From: CAZAQB01 sp964487155 | Lineage (GTDB): Bacteria > Pseudomonadota > Gammaproteobacteria > Nitrococcales > Nitrococcaceae | Reading direction: 5' to 3' | NCBI GenBank assembly: GCA_964487155.1 | Contig: CAZAQB010000049.1 | Location: 1 to 22,205, forward strand | DNA length: 22,205 nt | Shown: one piece after another, positions 1 through 9,673 of the stretch | How the letters are laid out: the number at the start of each line of letters is the position of its first letter | Numbering within the stretch: the first letter of the stretch is position 1 | Made by a program: the position numbers and the translations under genes | The notes under the pieces: generated by a model | What the model was told of the DNA's origin: nothing | Database searches by the model: none | The model's input: the letters and a program-made list of their open reading frames with translations, nothing else

Positions 1-88
1 GGACTGAGGACTGAGGACTGAGGACTGAGGAGAACGTGACCCCGCCGAGGCCCACTCAAGCCCCCCTCTTCCACTCAGTCCTCAGTCC
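1..88. repeat. Heptamer tandem repeat with inverted partner
   Basis: Positions 1-30 are four tandem copies of GGACTGA followed by GG. Positions 73-88 read ACTCAGTCCTCAGTCC, the reverse complement of two such copies, so a stem of about 15 bp can form around a loop of roughly 45 bases. The structure lies downstream of the minus-strand LEA14-like gene and could act as a transcription terminator or be a dispersed intergenic repeat. The array may continue beyond the left edge of the window. Confidence 0.7.
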
Positions 89-194
89 TTTTCACGCAGT
101 CCTGGTCCCATAGAGCCAGCCGCCAGTACCCTACCAGGGCAGGCGCCGGCGACAGGGCGATGGCCATCCCCAGCGGCGCGCCGTCTGGCAGACG

Positions 195-692
195 TCAGGG
201 ATCGGCGGTAGTGAGGGCGACGTTGCCGGCCACGTCGAAGGGCAGCGACGGTGCCAGCGTGCCCACGTCCACGGCGCCGCTGAGGCGGTAGCCGAGGTCA
301 TCGGGCGGATTCTGCTGCCAGCGCCGGATCTGCGTCAGCGTGCTGCCCAGATCGCTCACCACCGTGAGCCGGAGCACCTCCTCGCCATAGGCGGGCAGGG
401 TCACGGACTCGCCGCTGGCCCCCTTGGCGAAGGAGGCGCCGTTGAGCTCCATCTGGTAGCGCAGCCCCTGGATGGGGAGCGCGAACCCGTTGGGGTTGCG
501 CATGCGCAGGGCGACCTCGAAGCGTTGCTCGAAGAGCGACATGTCGAGCATGCGCAGGCCCGCCAGGGTGACGTAGGGCGGCTCCGGACGCAGCCGCTCC
601 AGGCCGGCACATCCCGCCGCGATCATCGCCAGCAGCGCCAGCGCCATGCCACCGGCGAGCGTCCGCCCAGCCGTCCGAGTCATCGCGCCCAT
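195..692 (-). CDS. LEA type 2 (LEA14/WHy-like) lipoprotein
   Basis: This encodes a 165-residue predicted lipoprotein. Residues 10-27 are a hydrophobic signal segment ending in a lipobox (Ile-Ala-Ala-Gly-Cys), with Cys28 as the likely lipidated residue. The mature part resembles the LEA14/WHy beta-sandwich family: a hydrophobic strand pattern with a conserved-looking RNPNGFALPI segment and a C-terminal strand rich in small hydrophobic residues. Proteins of this family are desiccation/stress-associated in plants; in bacteria they are envelope lipoproteins of poorly known role. The ATG at 692 was chosen because a GGAGG lies six bases upstream; the ATG nine bases further in is too far from that site. 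It reads in the same direction as the neighbouring dehydrogenase, with a 64-bp gap. The family call rests on motif resemblance only. Confidence 0.75.
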   Translation of the reverse strand: MGAMTRTAGRTLAGGMALALLAMIAAGCAGLERLRPEPPYVTLAGLRMLDMSLFEQRFEVALRMRNPNGFALPIQGLRYQMELNGASFAKGASGESVTLPAYGEEVLRLTVVSDLGSTLTQIRRWQQNPPDDLGYRLSGAVDVGTLAPSLPFDVAGNVALTTADP

Positions 693-756
693 GGCACGCC
701 TCCATTGATGCCCGCAGGGTGAGGTCACCAGCATATCGCGCCGCCAGGCCGGCGTC

Positions 757-1530
757 TCACCAGGGAATCGGCTGCCCGTCCCAGGCGAAGAACCCGCCGC
801 TGTCCTCCGGCCCCAGGCCGTCGATGACCGCCAGCATCCGTGCCGCCGCATAGTCGGGGCTGAACAGCCGATCCTGGGGCACCCGGGACTGGAACGGGCG
901 CGACAGCCCGGTGTCCGTGGTACCGGGGTGCAGCGCCACGCAGATCACCCGAGGGGCCCGGCGCCCCAACTCGATGGCCAGGGTGCGCGTGAACTGGTTC
1001 TGCGCCGCCTTCGACGCCCGGTAGGCATACCAGCCGCCCAGGCGGTTGTCGCCGATGCTGCCCACCCGGGCCGACACGTTGGCCAGCACGGCCCGGGGCG
1101 CCCGGGCCAGCAGCGGCCACAGTTCGCGGGCCACCAGCAGCGGCCCCACCGCATTCACCGCGAAGCTGCGCGCCAGGGCAGAGGCCTGCACATCCTCGAG
1201 CCGCTTCTCCGGCCACTGGCCGTCGCCGTGCAGCAGGCCGCTGACGTTGAGCACCAGTCCCAACGGCGCCGGGGAATCCCGCAGCCGTGTGCCGAGACCG
1301 GCCACGGATTGCTCATCGGCGAGCTCAAGAGCCTCGGTGCGCAGACGCGCGCCCCACTGCTCCTGCAGCTCGCGCAGGCCCCGGCTGGCTGCGGGATCCC
1401 GGCTGGTGGCAACCACCTGGCGGAACCGCCCGCTCTCCAGCAGGCGGCGGGTGAGAGCGAGGCCGAGGCCACGACCGGCCCCCTGCACCAGGGCCGCCTC
1501 GTCTTCCCGTTGATCTGCCTGTTCCTCCAT
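757..1530 (-). CDS. Short-chain dehydrogenase/reductase (SDR)
   Basis: This is a 257-residue cytosolic SDR with a Rossmann fold. The nucleotide-binding glycine motif is GAGRGLG at residues 17-23, the structural Asn is in VNAVGP (Asn126), the catalytic Ser is probably Ser153, and the catalytic Tyr/Lys pair is Y170-x3-K174 in YRASK. The residue before the glycine motif is Gln16, where most classical SDRs have Thr. The sequence is closest in style to C-factor-like SDRs, which are NAD(P)-dependent oxidoreductases whose substrates are mostly unknown. The ATG at 1530 is preceded by a GGAG at suitable spacing, and the reading frame upstream of it does not look like family sequence. The gene is divergent from thiI. 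Family membership is secure; the substrate cannot be predicted. Confidence 0.88.
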   Translation of the reverse strand: MEEQADQREDEAALVQGAGRGLGLALTRRLLESGRFRQVVATSRDPAASRGLRELQEQWGARLRTEALELADEQSVAGLGTRLRDSPAPLGLVLNVSGLLHGDGQWPEKRLEDVQASALARSFAVNAVGPLLVARELWPLLARAPRAVLANVSARVGSIGDNRLGGWYAYRASKAAQNQFTRTLAIELGRRAPRVICVALHPGTTDTGLSRPFQSRVPQDRLFSPDYAAARMLAVIDGLGPEDSGGFFAWDGQPIPW

Positions 1531-1683
1531 TGACACTCCGCGCCGGCGCCGCCCAGGACGCTCCCAGCATACTCGGGGAGACTGGGAGTCTGCGCCGGCG
1601 GAATGCGCTACCATGGCGCTCCTGCCGGGCACGCGCGGCGACCCGGCGCCGGCGCCTTCGCTGAGACCCCATCGAACCGATCC

Positions 1684-2961
1684 ATGTCGCCTGACCGGAT
1701 TCTGATCCACTACGCCGAAGTGGCCCTGAAGGGACGCAACCGCCGGGACTTCGAACTCATCCTGCGGGACAACATCCGCCTGCGGCTGCGGCGGGCGGGG
1801 CTGGCGTGGCGGGTCGAGCGGAGCCATTCCCGCATCACCGTGGCCGTGCCCCCGGGCCAGGACGGCCAGCTGGATATCGCCCTGGAGCTGCTGGGTCAGG
1901 TGGCGGGCATCGCCACCTACGCACCGGCCTGCTTCCTGGAGCCCGATGCCGTGCGTCGTGCCGCCACCGACCCGGACCTGGAACCCATTCGCGGCACGCT
2001 GCTGTCCCAGGTGCGGTTACCCCCCAGCCCGGATGCCGCCTTCGCGCTACGCATCAATCGGGCCGACAAGCGCTTCCCCATCGCCTCCGACGATGTCGCG
2101 CGGCGCCTGGGCGACGCCGTGCGTGCCGCCACACCGTGGCAGGCCGTGGACCTCAACCGCCCCACCCAGGCCTTCCACGTCGACATCTACCCGGAAGGCG
2201 CCTACGTCTATGCCTCGCGGCTGCGGGGGCCGGGAGGCCTGCCGGTGTTCTCCGGCGGCCACGTGCTGGCGCTGCTGTCCGGGGGCATCGATTCGCCGGT
2301 CGCGGCCTACCTGCTGGCGCGGCGCGGCTGCCGCGTGGATCTGCTGCACATCACCGCCAGCCACGTGCGCCGGGACCAGGCCGAAGACCTGCTGGTGAGC
2401 CGCATTGCCCGCAGCCTGAGCCGCTTCACGCTCCGCTGCCGGCTGTTCCTGGTGCCCTACACCCACTTCGACCTGGCGCTGCAGCCGGGACTGGCGAGCG
2501 CCCAGGGCTTCGAGATGATCCTGTTCCGGCGCTTCGCCGCCCGGGTGGGCGCCGCCGTGGCGGGCCGCGTCGGCGCCGGCGCCCTGGTGGCCGGCGACAG
2601 CCTGGGCCAGGTGGCCTCCCAGACCCTGGAGAACATGGTGACCTGCTCCGCGGCGACGCCGGTTCCCATATTTCGACCCCTGGTCGGCTGGGACAAGCAG
2701 GAGATCATCGACCTGGCGCGGCGCATCGGCACCTTCGAACTGTCGCTGGAACCCTACAAGGACTGCTGCGCCCTGCTGGGCCAGCAGCCGCGCACCCGCA
2801 CCACAGCGGAGCAGCTGTCCGCGCTGGAGCAGCGCCTGCTGCCGGAATACGACGCTCTGCTGGCGCGGTCCGTCGAGGACGGCCTGTGCCTGGAATATGA
2901 AGCCGGCGAGCAACGGCGCCGCCGGCGGGCCCGGAGCACTCCGGATCATGCCCTGGTCTGA
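1684..2961 (+). CDS. thiI: tRNA 4-thiouridine synthase ThiI, form without rhodanese domain
   Basis: ThiI uses ATP to activate U8 of tRNA for sulfur insertion (s4U) and, in some bacteria, supplies sulfur for thiamine thiazole synthesis. The 425 residues show an N-terminal ferredoxin-like/THUMP region (from IHYAEVALKGRNRRDFE, residues 8-24, to about 165), then the PP-loop ATP pyrophosphatase domain with SGGIDSP at 199-205. GDSLGQVASQT (304-314) and PYKDCC (357-362) are also typical. E. coli ThiI carries an extra C-terminal rhodanese domain with the persulfide cysteine; this protein ends about where that domain would begin, in an arginine-rich tail, so it resembles the Bacillus-type short form. 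The ATG at 1684 begins the conserved N-terminus, though no strong ribosome site is visible. It is first of a plus-strand run with the DUF502 and TlpA-like genes. Confidence 0.9.
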   Translation: MSPDRILIHYAEVALKGRNRRDFELILRDNIRLRLRRAGLAWRVERSHSRITVAVPPGQDGQLDIALELLGQVAGIATYAPACFLEPDAVRRAATDPDLEPIRGTLLSQVRLPPSPDAAFALRINRADKRFPIASDDVARRLGDAVRAATPWQAVDLNRPTQAFHVDIYPEGAYVYASRLRGPGGLPVFSGGHVLALLSGGIDSPVAAYLLARRGCRVDLLHITASHVRRDQAEDLLVSRIARSLSRFTLRCRLFLVPYTHFDLALQPGLASAQGFEMILFRRFAARVGAAVAGRVGAGALVAGDSLGQVASQTLENMVTCSAATPVPIFRPLVGWDKQEIIDLARRIGTFELSLEPYKDCCALLGQQPRTRTTAEQLSALEQRLLPEYDALLARSVEDGLCLEYEAGEQRRRRRARSTPDHALV

Positions 2962-2997
2962 GCCACGCCAAGGCCCTCGCGGAGCCGGGAGGGAACA

Positions 2998-3696
2998 ATG
3001 ACCGGCGCCTTGCAGAAGTACCTGCTGGCCGGGGTGCTGACGGTGATCCCGATCTGGGTCACCTGGTTCGTGTTTGAGTTGATCGTGAGCCAGCTCTCCG
3101 GATTCGGCCGGCCGTGGGTGGTGGCCCTCTCCGGCCTGGTGCGGCGCTACCAGCCGGCGCTCGCCGACGCCCTGTTGCAGCCCTGGTTCCAGAACGCAGC
3201 GGCGCTGGTGCTGACGCTGCTGGGGCTGGTGCTGCTGGGCTGGGTCGCCACCCGGGTGGTGGGCCGCAAGCTGCTGGCGGCCCTGGATCGCCTGATCCGG
3301 CGCATCCCGCTGGTGGAGAAGATCTACGGCGCAAGCAAGACGTTGATCTCGGCACTGCAGCAGCAGCCGGGCCACCAGGTGCAGCGGGTAGTGCTGATCC
3401 CGTTTCCCAACCCGCAGATGAAGACCGTGGGCTTCATCACCCGGGTACTCACCGACCAGGACACCGGCGAGACCCTGGCGGCGGTGTACGTGCCGACCAC
3501 CCCCAACCCCACCTCCGGCTACCTGGAGATCGTGCCCCTGGATCAGGTGGTTCCGACCGACTGGACCCTGGACCAGGCCATGAGCTTCGTGATCTCCGGC
3601 GGCACCGTAGCCCCCGAGCAGATCCATTACCGGCGCGGCAGGGGCGAGCCTGCCGAGGGCCTGGAGCGCCCGGTACCGCCCCCCCCGGCGGACTGA
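2998..3696 (+). CDS. DUF502 family membrane protein
   Basis: This 232-residue inner-membrane protein matches the DUF502 family, related to plant LIKE-COV proteins; its biochemical role is unknown. There are two strong hydrophobic segments, at about residues 5-30 and 66-88, followed by a soluble domain. Recognisable family segments are RIPLVEKIYGASKTLISAL, VVLIPFPNPQMKTVGFIT and VYVPTTPNPTSGYLEIVP. The C-terminus (residues ~205-232) is charged and proline-rich. A strong GGGAGG ribosome site lies just before the ATG at 2998. The gene starts 36 bases after thiI and ends 10 bases before the next coding region, so co-transcription is likely. Functional linkage to tRNA thiolation is not implied by sequence. 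Confidence 0.88.
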   Translation: MTGALQKYLLAGVLTVIPIWVTWFVFELIVSQLSGFGRPWVVALSGLVRRYQPALADALLQPWFQNAAALVLTLLGLVLLGWVATRVVGRKLLAALDRLIRRIPLVEKIYGASKTLISALQQQPGHQVQRVVLIPFPNPQMKTVGFITRVLTDQDTGETLAAVYVPTTPNPTSGYLEIVPLDQVVPTDWTLDQAMSFVISGGTVAPEQIHYRRGRGEPAEGLERPVPPPPAD

Positions 3697-3706
3697 TCGC
3701 AGCGCC

Positions 3707-4522
3707 GTGGACGGCCTCAGCATCGGACCCCTGTTCCTGCCCTGGCCGCGCCTGTTCGGCGTGCTGGCCCTGCTCGCGGTGCCGGCCATGGCCTCCGCTC
3801 TGGGCCGCGGCCGGGGCTGGCGGCTGCGCGGCTGGGGTTGGCCGGCGGTGCTGGCCATGGTCGTGGGGGGGCGGGTGGTCCACGTGCTCCAGAACCTGGA
3901 CAGCTTCGCCGGCGAGCCCTGGACCGCCTTCTACCTGTGGCAGGGAGGCATGAACCCCCTGGGTGCGCTGGCCGCCGGTATCGGCTGGGCCTTCGTGGCG
4001 TTCGGCACCCGGCCGGGCCTGCTGCTGCGGGGCCTGGCCTGCCTGGCGGCAGCCGCCGCGCTCTGGCTGGGGGGACGGGCGCTGGTGGGACCGGTGCCGG
4101 CCATGCCGCTGCCCCAGGTGAGCGTCTACCGGCTCTCGGGCGAGCCGCTCGAAATCACCGAGTTGCTGGGGCAGCCCCTGGTCGTCAACCTGTGGGCCAC
4201 CTGGTGCCCTCCCTGCCGACGGGAACTGCCGCTGCTGGTGGAGACCGCCCGCAGCCACCCAGAGGCCCGGTTCGCGCTGGTCAGCCAGGGGGAGCCGGTC
4301 GAAGCCGTAACCGACTACCTGGAACGCGAGCAACTGCCGTCCCGGTGGGTGCTGCTGGACCCCGGCAGCCGGCTGGGCGACCTCCTCCAGGCCCCTGCCC
4401 TGCCCACCACCCTGTGGTTCGACGCCCGGGGCGTGCTGCAGGACCGCCATGCCGGGGAGGTGTCCCGGGCACGCCTGGCCGAGGGCCTGCGCCGGATCGG
4501 CGCCACTGCGGGCGGGGGCTGA
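3707..4522 (+). CDS. Membrane-anchored TlpA-like thiol-disulfide oxidoreductase with Lgt-like N-terminus
   Basis: This 271-residue protein has two parts. Residues 1-128 contain three or four hydrophobic helices and a stretch (GGRVVHVLQNLD...WQGGMNPLGAL, 54-88) that looks like a degenerate form of the prolipoprotein diacylglyceryl transferase (Lgt) membrane domain. Residues 135-271 are a thioredoxin fold of the TlpA/ResA type with WATWCPPC (Cys167 and Cys170) and the cis-proline loop at ALPTT (Pro233). The thioredoxin part should face the periplasm and reduce or shuffle disulfides, for example during cytochrome c maturation, though the substrate is unknown. Translation probably starts at GTG 3707, ten bases after the DUF502 stop; no strong ribosome site is visible, which suggests translational coupling. 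It converges with the UPF0149 gene, leaving only 24 bases between them. Confidence 0.82.
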   Translation: MDGLSIGPLFLPWPRLFGVLALLAVPAMASALGRGRGWRLRGWGWPAVLAMVVGGRVVHVLQNLDSFAGEPWTAFYLWQGGMNPLGALAAGIGWAFVAFGTRPGLLLRGLACLAAAAALWLGGRALVGPVPAMPLPQVSVYRLSGEPLEITELLGQPLVVNLWATWCPPCRRELPLLVETARSHPEARFALVSQGEPVEAVTDYLEREQLPSRWVLLDPGSRLGDLLQAPALPTTLWFDARGVLQDRHAGEVSRARLAEGLRRIGATAGGG

Positions 4523-4546
4523 GTGGGGCGCCCGCCCTCCGGCAAG

Positions 4547-5125
4547 TCAGGCCGGGTCCGCCGCCTCCTGGCGAGTCTCGGGCCGCCAGTAATCATAGAT
4601 GCGTTGCACCACGTGGGGCAGCACTTCAGCCACCGCGGCCGGGTCCGGGCGGCCTGAGCGGCTTTGCCCCGGACCGGGGGCGTCCAGCAGCAGGATCGGG
4701 AACAGCAGCCGGAACAGCCGGTCGTCGGCCGCCCGCCAGCGTCGTGGACGGAAGCCGGTGCCCATGGCATAGCCCCGGCACCAGCCCTGGGGCTGCTCCG
4801 GCGCGTCCGGGCGCTCTCGATGCAGCAACGGCCGGAAGCTGCCCCGCTGGGCCAGCCGGGTGCTGATATCGTTGTGCAGGCGCATGACCAGGTCGAGGAT
4901 CTCGTCGGCCTCCTCGCCGGTGTCGGCGCCGGCCTCCCGCCAGACGAGGGGCAGCCACTCCGCTGGCGGCACCGGTTCCGGGCCCGAGATCAGCGCGGTG
5001 AGCAGCCCGTGGAGCTCGTCCAGGCGCAGGTGGCCCGGGCCCGGAGGCCTGGAGTCGAGAAACTGCCCCAACCGCCCCAGCTCCGCATCGGAGAGGGGCG
5101 GATCCAGTGTGTGATCCGCGACCAT
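4547..5125 (-). CDS. UPF0149 (YecA/YgfB) family protein
   Basis: This 192-residue cytosolic protein belongs to the helical UPF0149 family. Characteristic features are the N-terminal LSDAELGRLGQFLDSR helix, the LDELHGLLTALISGPEPVPPAEWLPLVW block and the later QGWCRGYAMG segment. It has no C-terminal SEC-C zinc motif, so it resembles the shorter YgfB-type members. The family role is poorly defined; YgfB in Pseudomonas affects regulation of beta-lactam resistance genes. Two starts are possible: ATG 5125 was preferred because it gives the usual family N-terminus, and the 54 bases between it and the upstream in-frame ATG at 5179 are less GC-rich and look non-coding. Neither start has a convincing ribosome site. 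Confidence 0.82.
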   Translation of the reverse strand: MVADHTLDPPLSDAELGRLGQFLDSRPPGPGHLRLDELHGLLTALISGPEPVPPAEWLPLVWREAGADTGEEADEILDLVMRLHNDISTRLAQRGSFRPLLHRERPDAPEQPQGWCRGYAMGTGFRPRRWRAADDRLFRLLFPILLLDAPGPGQSRSGRPDPAAVAEVLPHVVQRIYDYWRPETRQEAADPA

Positions 5126-5214
5126 GGATGAAATCGGCTCGGGTGCCTTGCTTGGAATAACGGGTAAGTGTGGTCGCATCCCTGTCTAATTCCAGTCGGC
5201 CGGCGCTCCGCCCG

Positions 5215-5586
5215 TCAGGGACCGCGCCAGAATACCCAGGCCGCGAGAGCCCAGGCGGCCAGCCAGAGGCTGCCCCCCACCGGCGTCACCGCCCCGAGCC
5301 AACGCTCGCCGAGCAGGCACAGCAGGTAGAGGCTGCCGGAGAACAGAACCAGGCCTGCCAGCATCAGGCCGGCTACCCAGCGCAATGCCTCCCAGTCCGG
5401 GCGCAGCAGCGTGATCGTCCCCAGAACCAGCAGCGCCAGTGCATGCCACTGGTGGTACTGGACCGCGGTCTGCCACACCTGCAGCTCGGCAGGGCTGAAC
5501 CGGCCGCGCAGGGCGTGCGCCCCGAACGCCCCCAGGGCCACCCCCAGCAGGCCGGACACCGCCCCGGCCACGAGTATCCAGCGCAC
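5215..5586 (-). CDS. DUF423 family small membrane protein
   Basis: This 123-residue protein has four predicted transmembrane helices and matches DUF423 (YgdD-like). Diagnostic segments are the N-terminal GLLGVALGAFGAHALRG, the central TAVQYHQWHALALL and LFSGSLYLLCL, and the later GAVTPVGGSLWLAAW. The family is widespread in bacteria and has no proven function. The start is GTG 5586, with AAGGAGGG about six bases upstream; the longer open frame beyond it lacks family similarity. The gene is divergent from the aminotransferase, and the intergenic palindrome at 5662-5677 could affect both. Confidence 0.88.
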   Translation of the reverse strand: MRWILVAGAVSGLLGVALGAFGAHALRGRFSPAELQVWQTAVQYHQWHALALLVLGTITLLRPDWEALRWVAGLMLAGLVLFSGSLYLLCLLGERWLGAVTPVGGSLWLAAWALAAWVFWRGP

Positions 5587-5660
5587 GTCCGCCCTCCTTC
5601 GTGGGATCCACAGGCCCACAACTGCCCTCAATGGCCGGTGGCTGCCGGCGCTGCCGTGAT

Positions 5661-5691
5661 TTGACAGCGCCCTGTCATGGGCCAGCATAGA
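5661..5691 (+). promoter_or_regulatory. Candidate promoter with perfect palindrome over the -35
   Basis: A consensus -35 hexamer TTGACA lies at 5661-5666, and a poorer -10 candidate (around CATAGA, 5686-5691) lies about 19 bases later. Overlapping the -35 is a perfect 6-4-6 inverted repeat, TGACAGCGCCCTGTCA at 5662-5677, which would suit a dimeric repressor. Transcription from here would begin near 5700, so the aminotransferase start at GTG 5742 fits better than the in-frame GTG at 5694. The palindrome is seen directly; its role as an operator is inferred. Confidence 0.45.
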
Positions 5692-5741
5692 AAGTGTTGG
5701 CAGGAGTTGCCTGCTGCGACCTCCGGACGAGGATCCCCCCC

Positions 5742-7040
5742 GTGCGAACCAATCCCGGCGGCGGCCACTCTCCGGCCGTAGCACTCAATCTGAACGTCCG
5801 CGGCCTCGGCCCGTCAGCGACGCTGGCCATCAACGAGCGCTGCGCGGCGCTGCGGGCCGCCGGCCGGGAGGTGTTCCGGCTGGGGCTGGGCCAGTCACCG
5901 TTTCCGGTGCCGGCGTTCGTGGTGGAGGCGCTGCAGGCCCACGCCCACTGCAAGGACTACCTGGCGGTCCAGGGGCTGGCGGCGCTGCGCCAGGCCTACT
6001 GCGACTTTTTGGAGCGCACCGAGGGCCTGCGCTACGACCCCGAGAACGTGCTGGTGGGGCCCGGCACCAAGGAGCTGATGTTCCTGGTGCAGCTGGTCTA
6101 CTACGGCGAGCTGGTGGTTCCCACGCCCAGCTGGGTGTCCTATGCGCCCCAGGCGCGCATCGTCGGCCGGCCGGTGCGCTGGCTTCCGACCCGCCCGGAG
6201 AACGCCCTGGGGGTCACTGCTGAGGCGCTCGACACCCTCTGCGGGGAGGACCCCGACCGCCCCCGGCTGCTGATCATCAACTATCCCGGCAATCCCACCG
6301 GCGTCGCATACTCCGCCGCGGCCCTGGAGGCCATCGCCCAGGTGGCCCGGCGCTACCGGGTGCTGGTGCTCTCCGACGAGATCTACAGCGGCACCCGCTT
6401 CGAGGGGGAGCACGTCTCCCTCGCCCGCTACTACCCGGAGGGCACCATCATCAGCAACGGGCTCTCCAAGTGGTGCGGCGCGGGGGGCTGGCGCCTGGGC
6501 GCCTTCGCCTTCCCCAGCCAGCTGCGCTGGCTGCTGGAGGCAATGGCGGCGGTGGCGAGCGAGACCTACACCTCGGTGAGCAACCCGATACAGCAGGCAG
6601 CGGTGACCGCCTTCCAGGGGGGAGCGCAACTCGACGACTACCTGGCCCGCAGCCAGCAGGTGCTGGGGGCCCTGGCGGACTTCGTGGTGGAGCGCCTGGA
6701 GCATGCCGGCGCCACCCTGCCGCGGCCCCAGGGAGGCTTCTACGCCTTCCCCAGCTTCGAGGCCCTGCGCCCGGGGCTGGCGGCGCGGGACATCCACGAT
6801 GGGGCGAGCCTGTGCGAGCGGCTGCTGGAGGAGACCGGCGTGGCCACACTGCCGGGGGAGGCCTTCGGCCGCCCGCCCCGGGAACTGTCCCTGCGTCTGG
6901 CCTACGTGGATTTCGACGGCGCTGCCGCCCTGGAGGCCCTGGCCGACGGCCGGCCCGCGGACCGGGACTTTCTCGCCCATTACTGCGCCCCGGTGGTCAC
7001 CGCCATCGACCGGCTGTGCACCTTCGTCAGGCCGGCCTGA
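5742..7040 (+). CDS. Pyridoxal-phosphate aminotransferase, class I/II
   Basis: This 432-residue cytosolic fold-type I enzyme transfers amino groups between an amino acid and a 2-oxo acid. Key residues are visible: NYPGNPTG (180-187, Asn184), SDEIYSG (Asp212 and Tyr215 contact the cofactor), SNGLSKWCGAGGWRLG with the Schiff-base Lys243 and the phosphate-binding Arg251, and a carboxylate-binding Arg in LSLRLAY (Arg385). It resembles the aspartate/aromatic aminotransferase group, but the substrate is not decidable. A C-terminal insertion around DGRPADRDFLAHYC (402-415) is somewhat longer than usual. GTG 5742 was chosen because AGGA lies upstream and the candidate promoter lies at 5661-5691; GTG 5694 is an alternative that would add 16 residues. 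Confidence 0.88.
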   Translation: MRTNPGGGHSPAVALNLNVRGLGPSATLAINERCAALRAAGREVFRLGLGQSPFPVPAFVVEALQAHAHCKDYLAVQGLAALRQAYCDFLERTEGLRYDPENVLVGPGTKELMFLVQLVYYGELVVPTPSWVSYAPQARIVGRPVRWLPTRPENALGVTAEALDTLCGEDPDRPRLLIINYPGNPTGVAYSAAALEAIAQVARRYRVLVLSDEIYSGTRFEGEHVSLARYYPEGTIISNGLSKWCGAGGWRLGAFAFPSQLRWLLEAMAAVASETYTSVSNPIQQAAVTAFQGGAQLDDYLARSQQVLGALADFVVERLEHAGATLPRPQGGFYAFPSFEALRPGLAARDIHDGASLCERLLEETGVATLPGEAFGRPPRELSLRLAYVDFDGAAALEALADGRPADRDFLAHYCAPVVTAIDRLCTFVRPA

Positions 7041-7381
7041 GAGGGTGTTTACAGATTCTATGGGCGTCGTCGCTGGTCGTGAGGCTGACCGCAGCCCGCC
7101 GTAGGGCACGTTGCGGAGAAACGTGCCATCGGGCGGTGGGATGGGCGTAGTGGCCTCGGCATGGCAGAGGGTCGGGGATGGCTGCCTTGGCGTTTGCAAG
7201 GCCGGCCCCCACGTCTGCAACGTGGGGCTACGGCTGCGGCGCCTGGCGGCCTGTCGGACTTAGGCCGCTGGCCGGCGGCCCGAATATGGTTATGCCGAGA
7301 TATTCCTTGTCGCCCGGGGTGCGCGGTCGGTAGCTTTGCCGATCAACTCGGCGAGGCCCATTGCCCCGGAGGTTCGCAGTC
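7041..7381. other. Hairpin-rich intergenic gap upstream of the reductase
   Basis: No convincing gene is seen in these 341 bases. They hold several inverted repeats. GGCACGTT (7105-7112) pairs with AACGTGCC (7120-7127), flanked by GC-rich complementary arms. CCCCACGT (7207-7214) pairs with ACGTGGGG (7220-7227). GCGGCCT (7246-7252) pairs with AGGCCGC (7262-7268). GCCGA (7338-7342) pairs with TCGGC (7348-7352) close to the ribosome site of the next gene. The left end, GAGAGGGTGTTTACAGATTC, faintly resembles transposon termini. The segment may be a mosaic of dispersed palindromic repeats or an insertion-sequence scar, and may also contain the reductase leader. Confidence 0.55.
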
Positions 7382-9658
<2,277 letters not shown>

Positions 9659-9673
9659 TCAGGGAGTCTCCCA

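Noticed and set aside
75..167. A 30-codon minus-strand frame (ATG 167 to TGA 75) just after the lipoprotein stop
   Set aside because: It has a hydrophobic start but runs into the heptamer repeat, has no clear ribosome site and no recognisable family.
1561..1614. CTCCCAG/CTGGGAG inverted repeat and TACCAT as a thiI promoter and operator
   Set aside because: No -35 at a suitable distance could be found, and the 7-bp arms are short for this base composition.
2047..3858. A 603-codon minus-strand open frame across thiI and the DUF502 gene
   Set aside because: It is antisense to two well-supported genes, is rich in Gln/Gly/Arg low-complexity sequence typical of GC-rich shadow frames, and shows no family motif.
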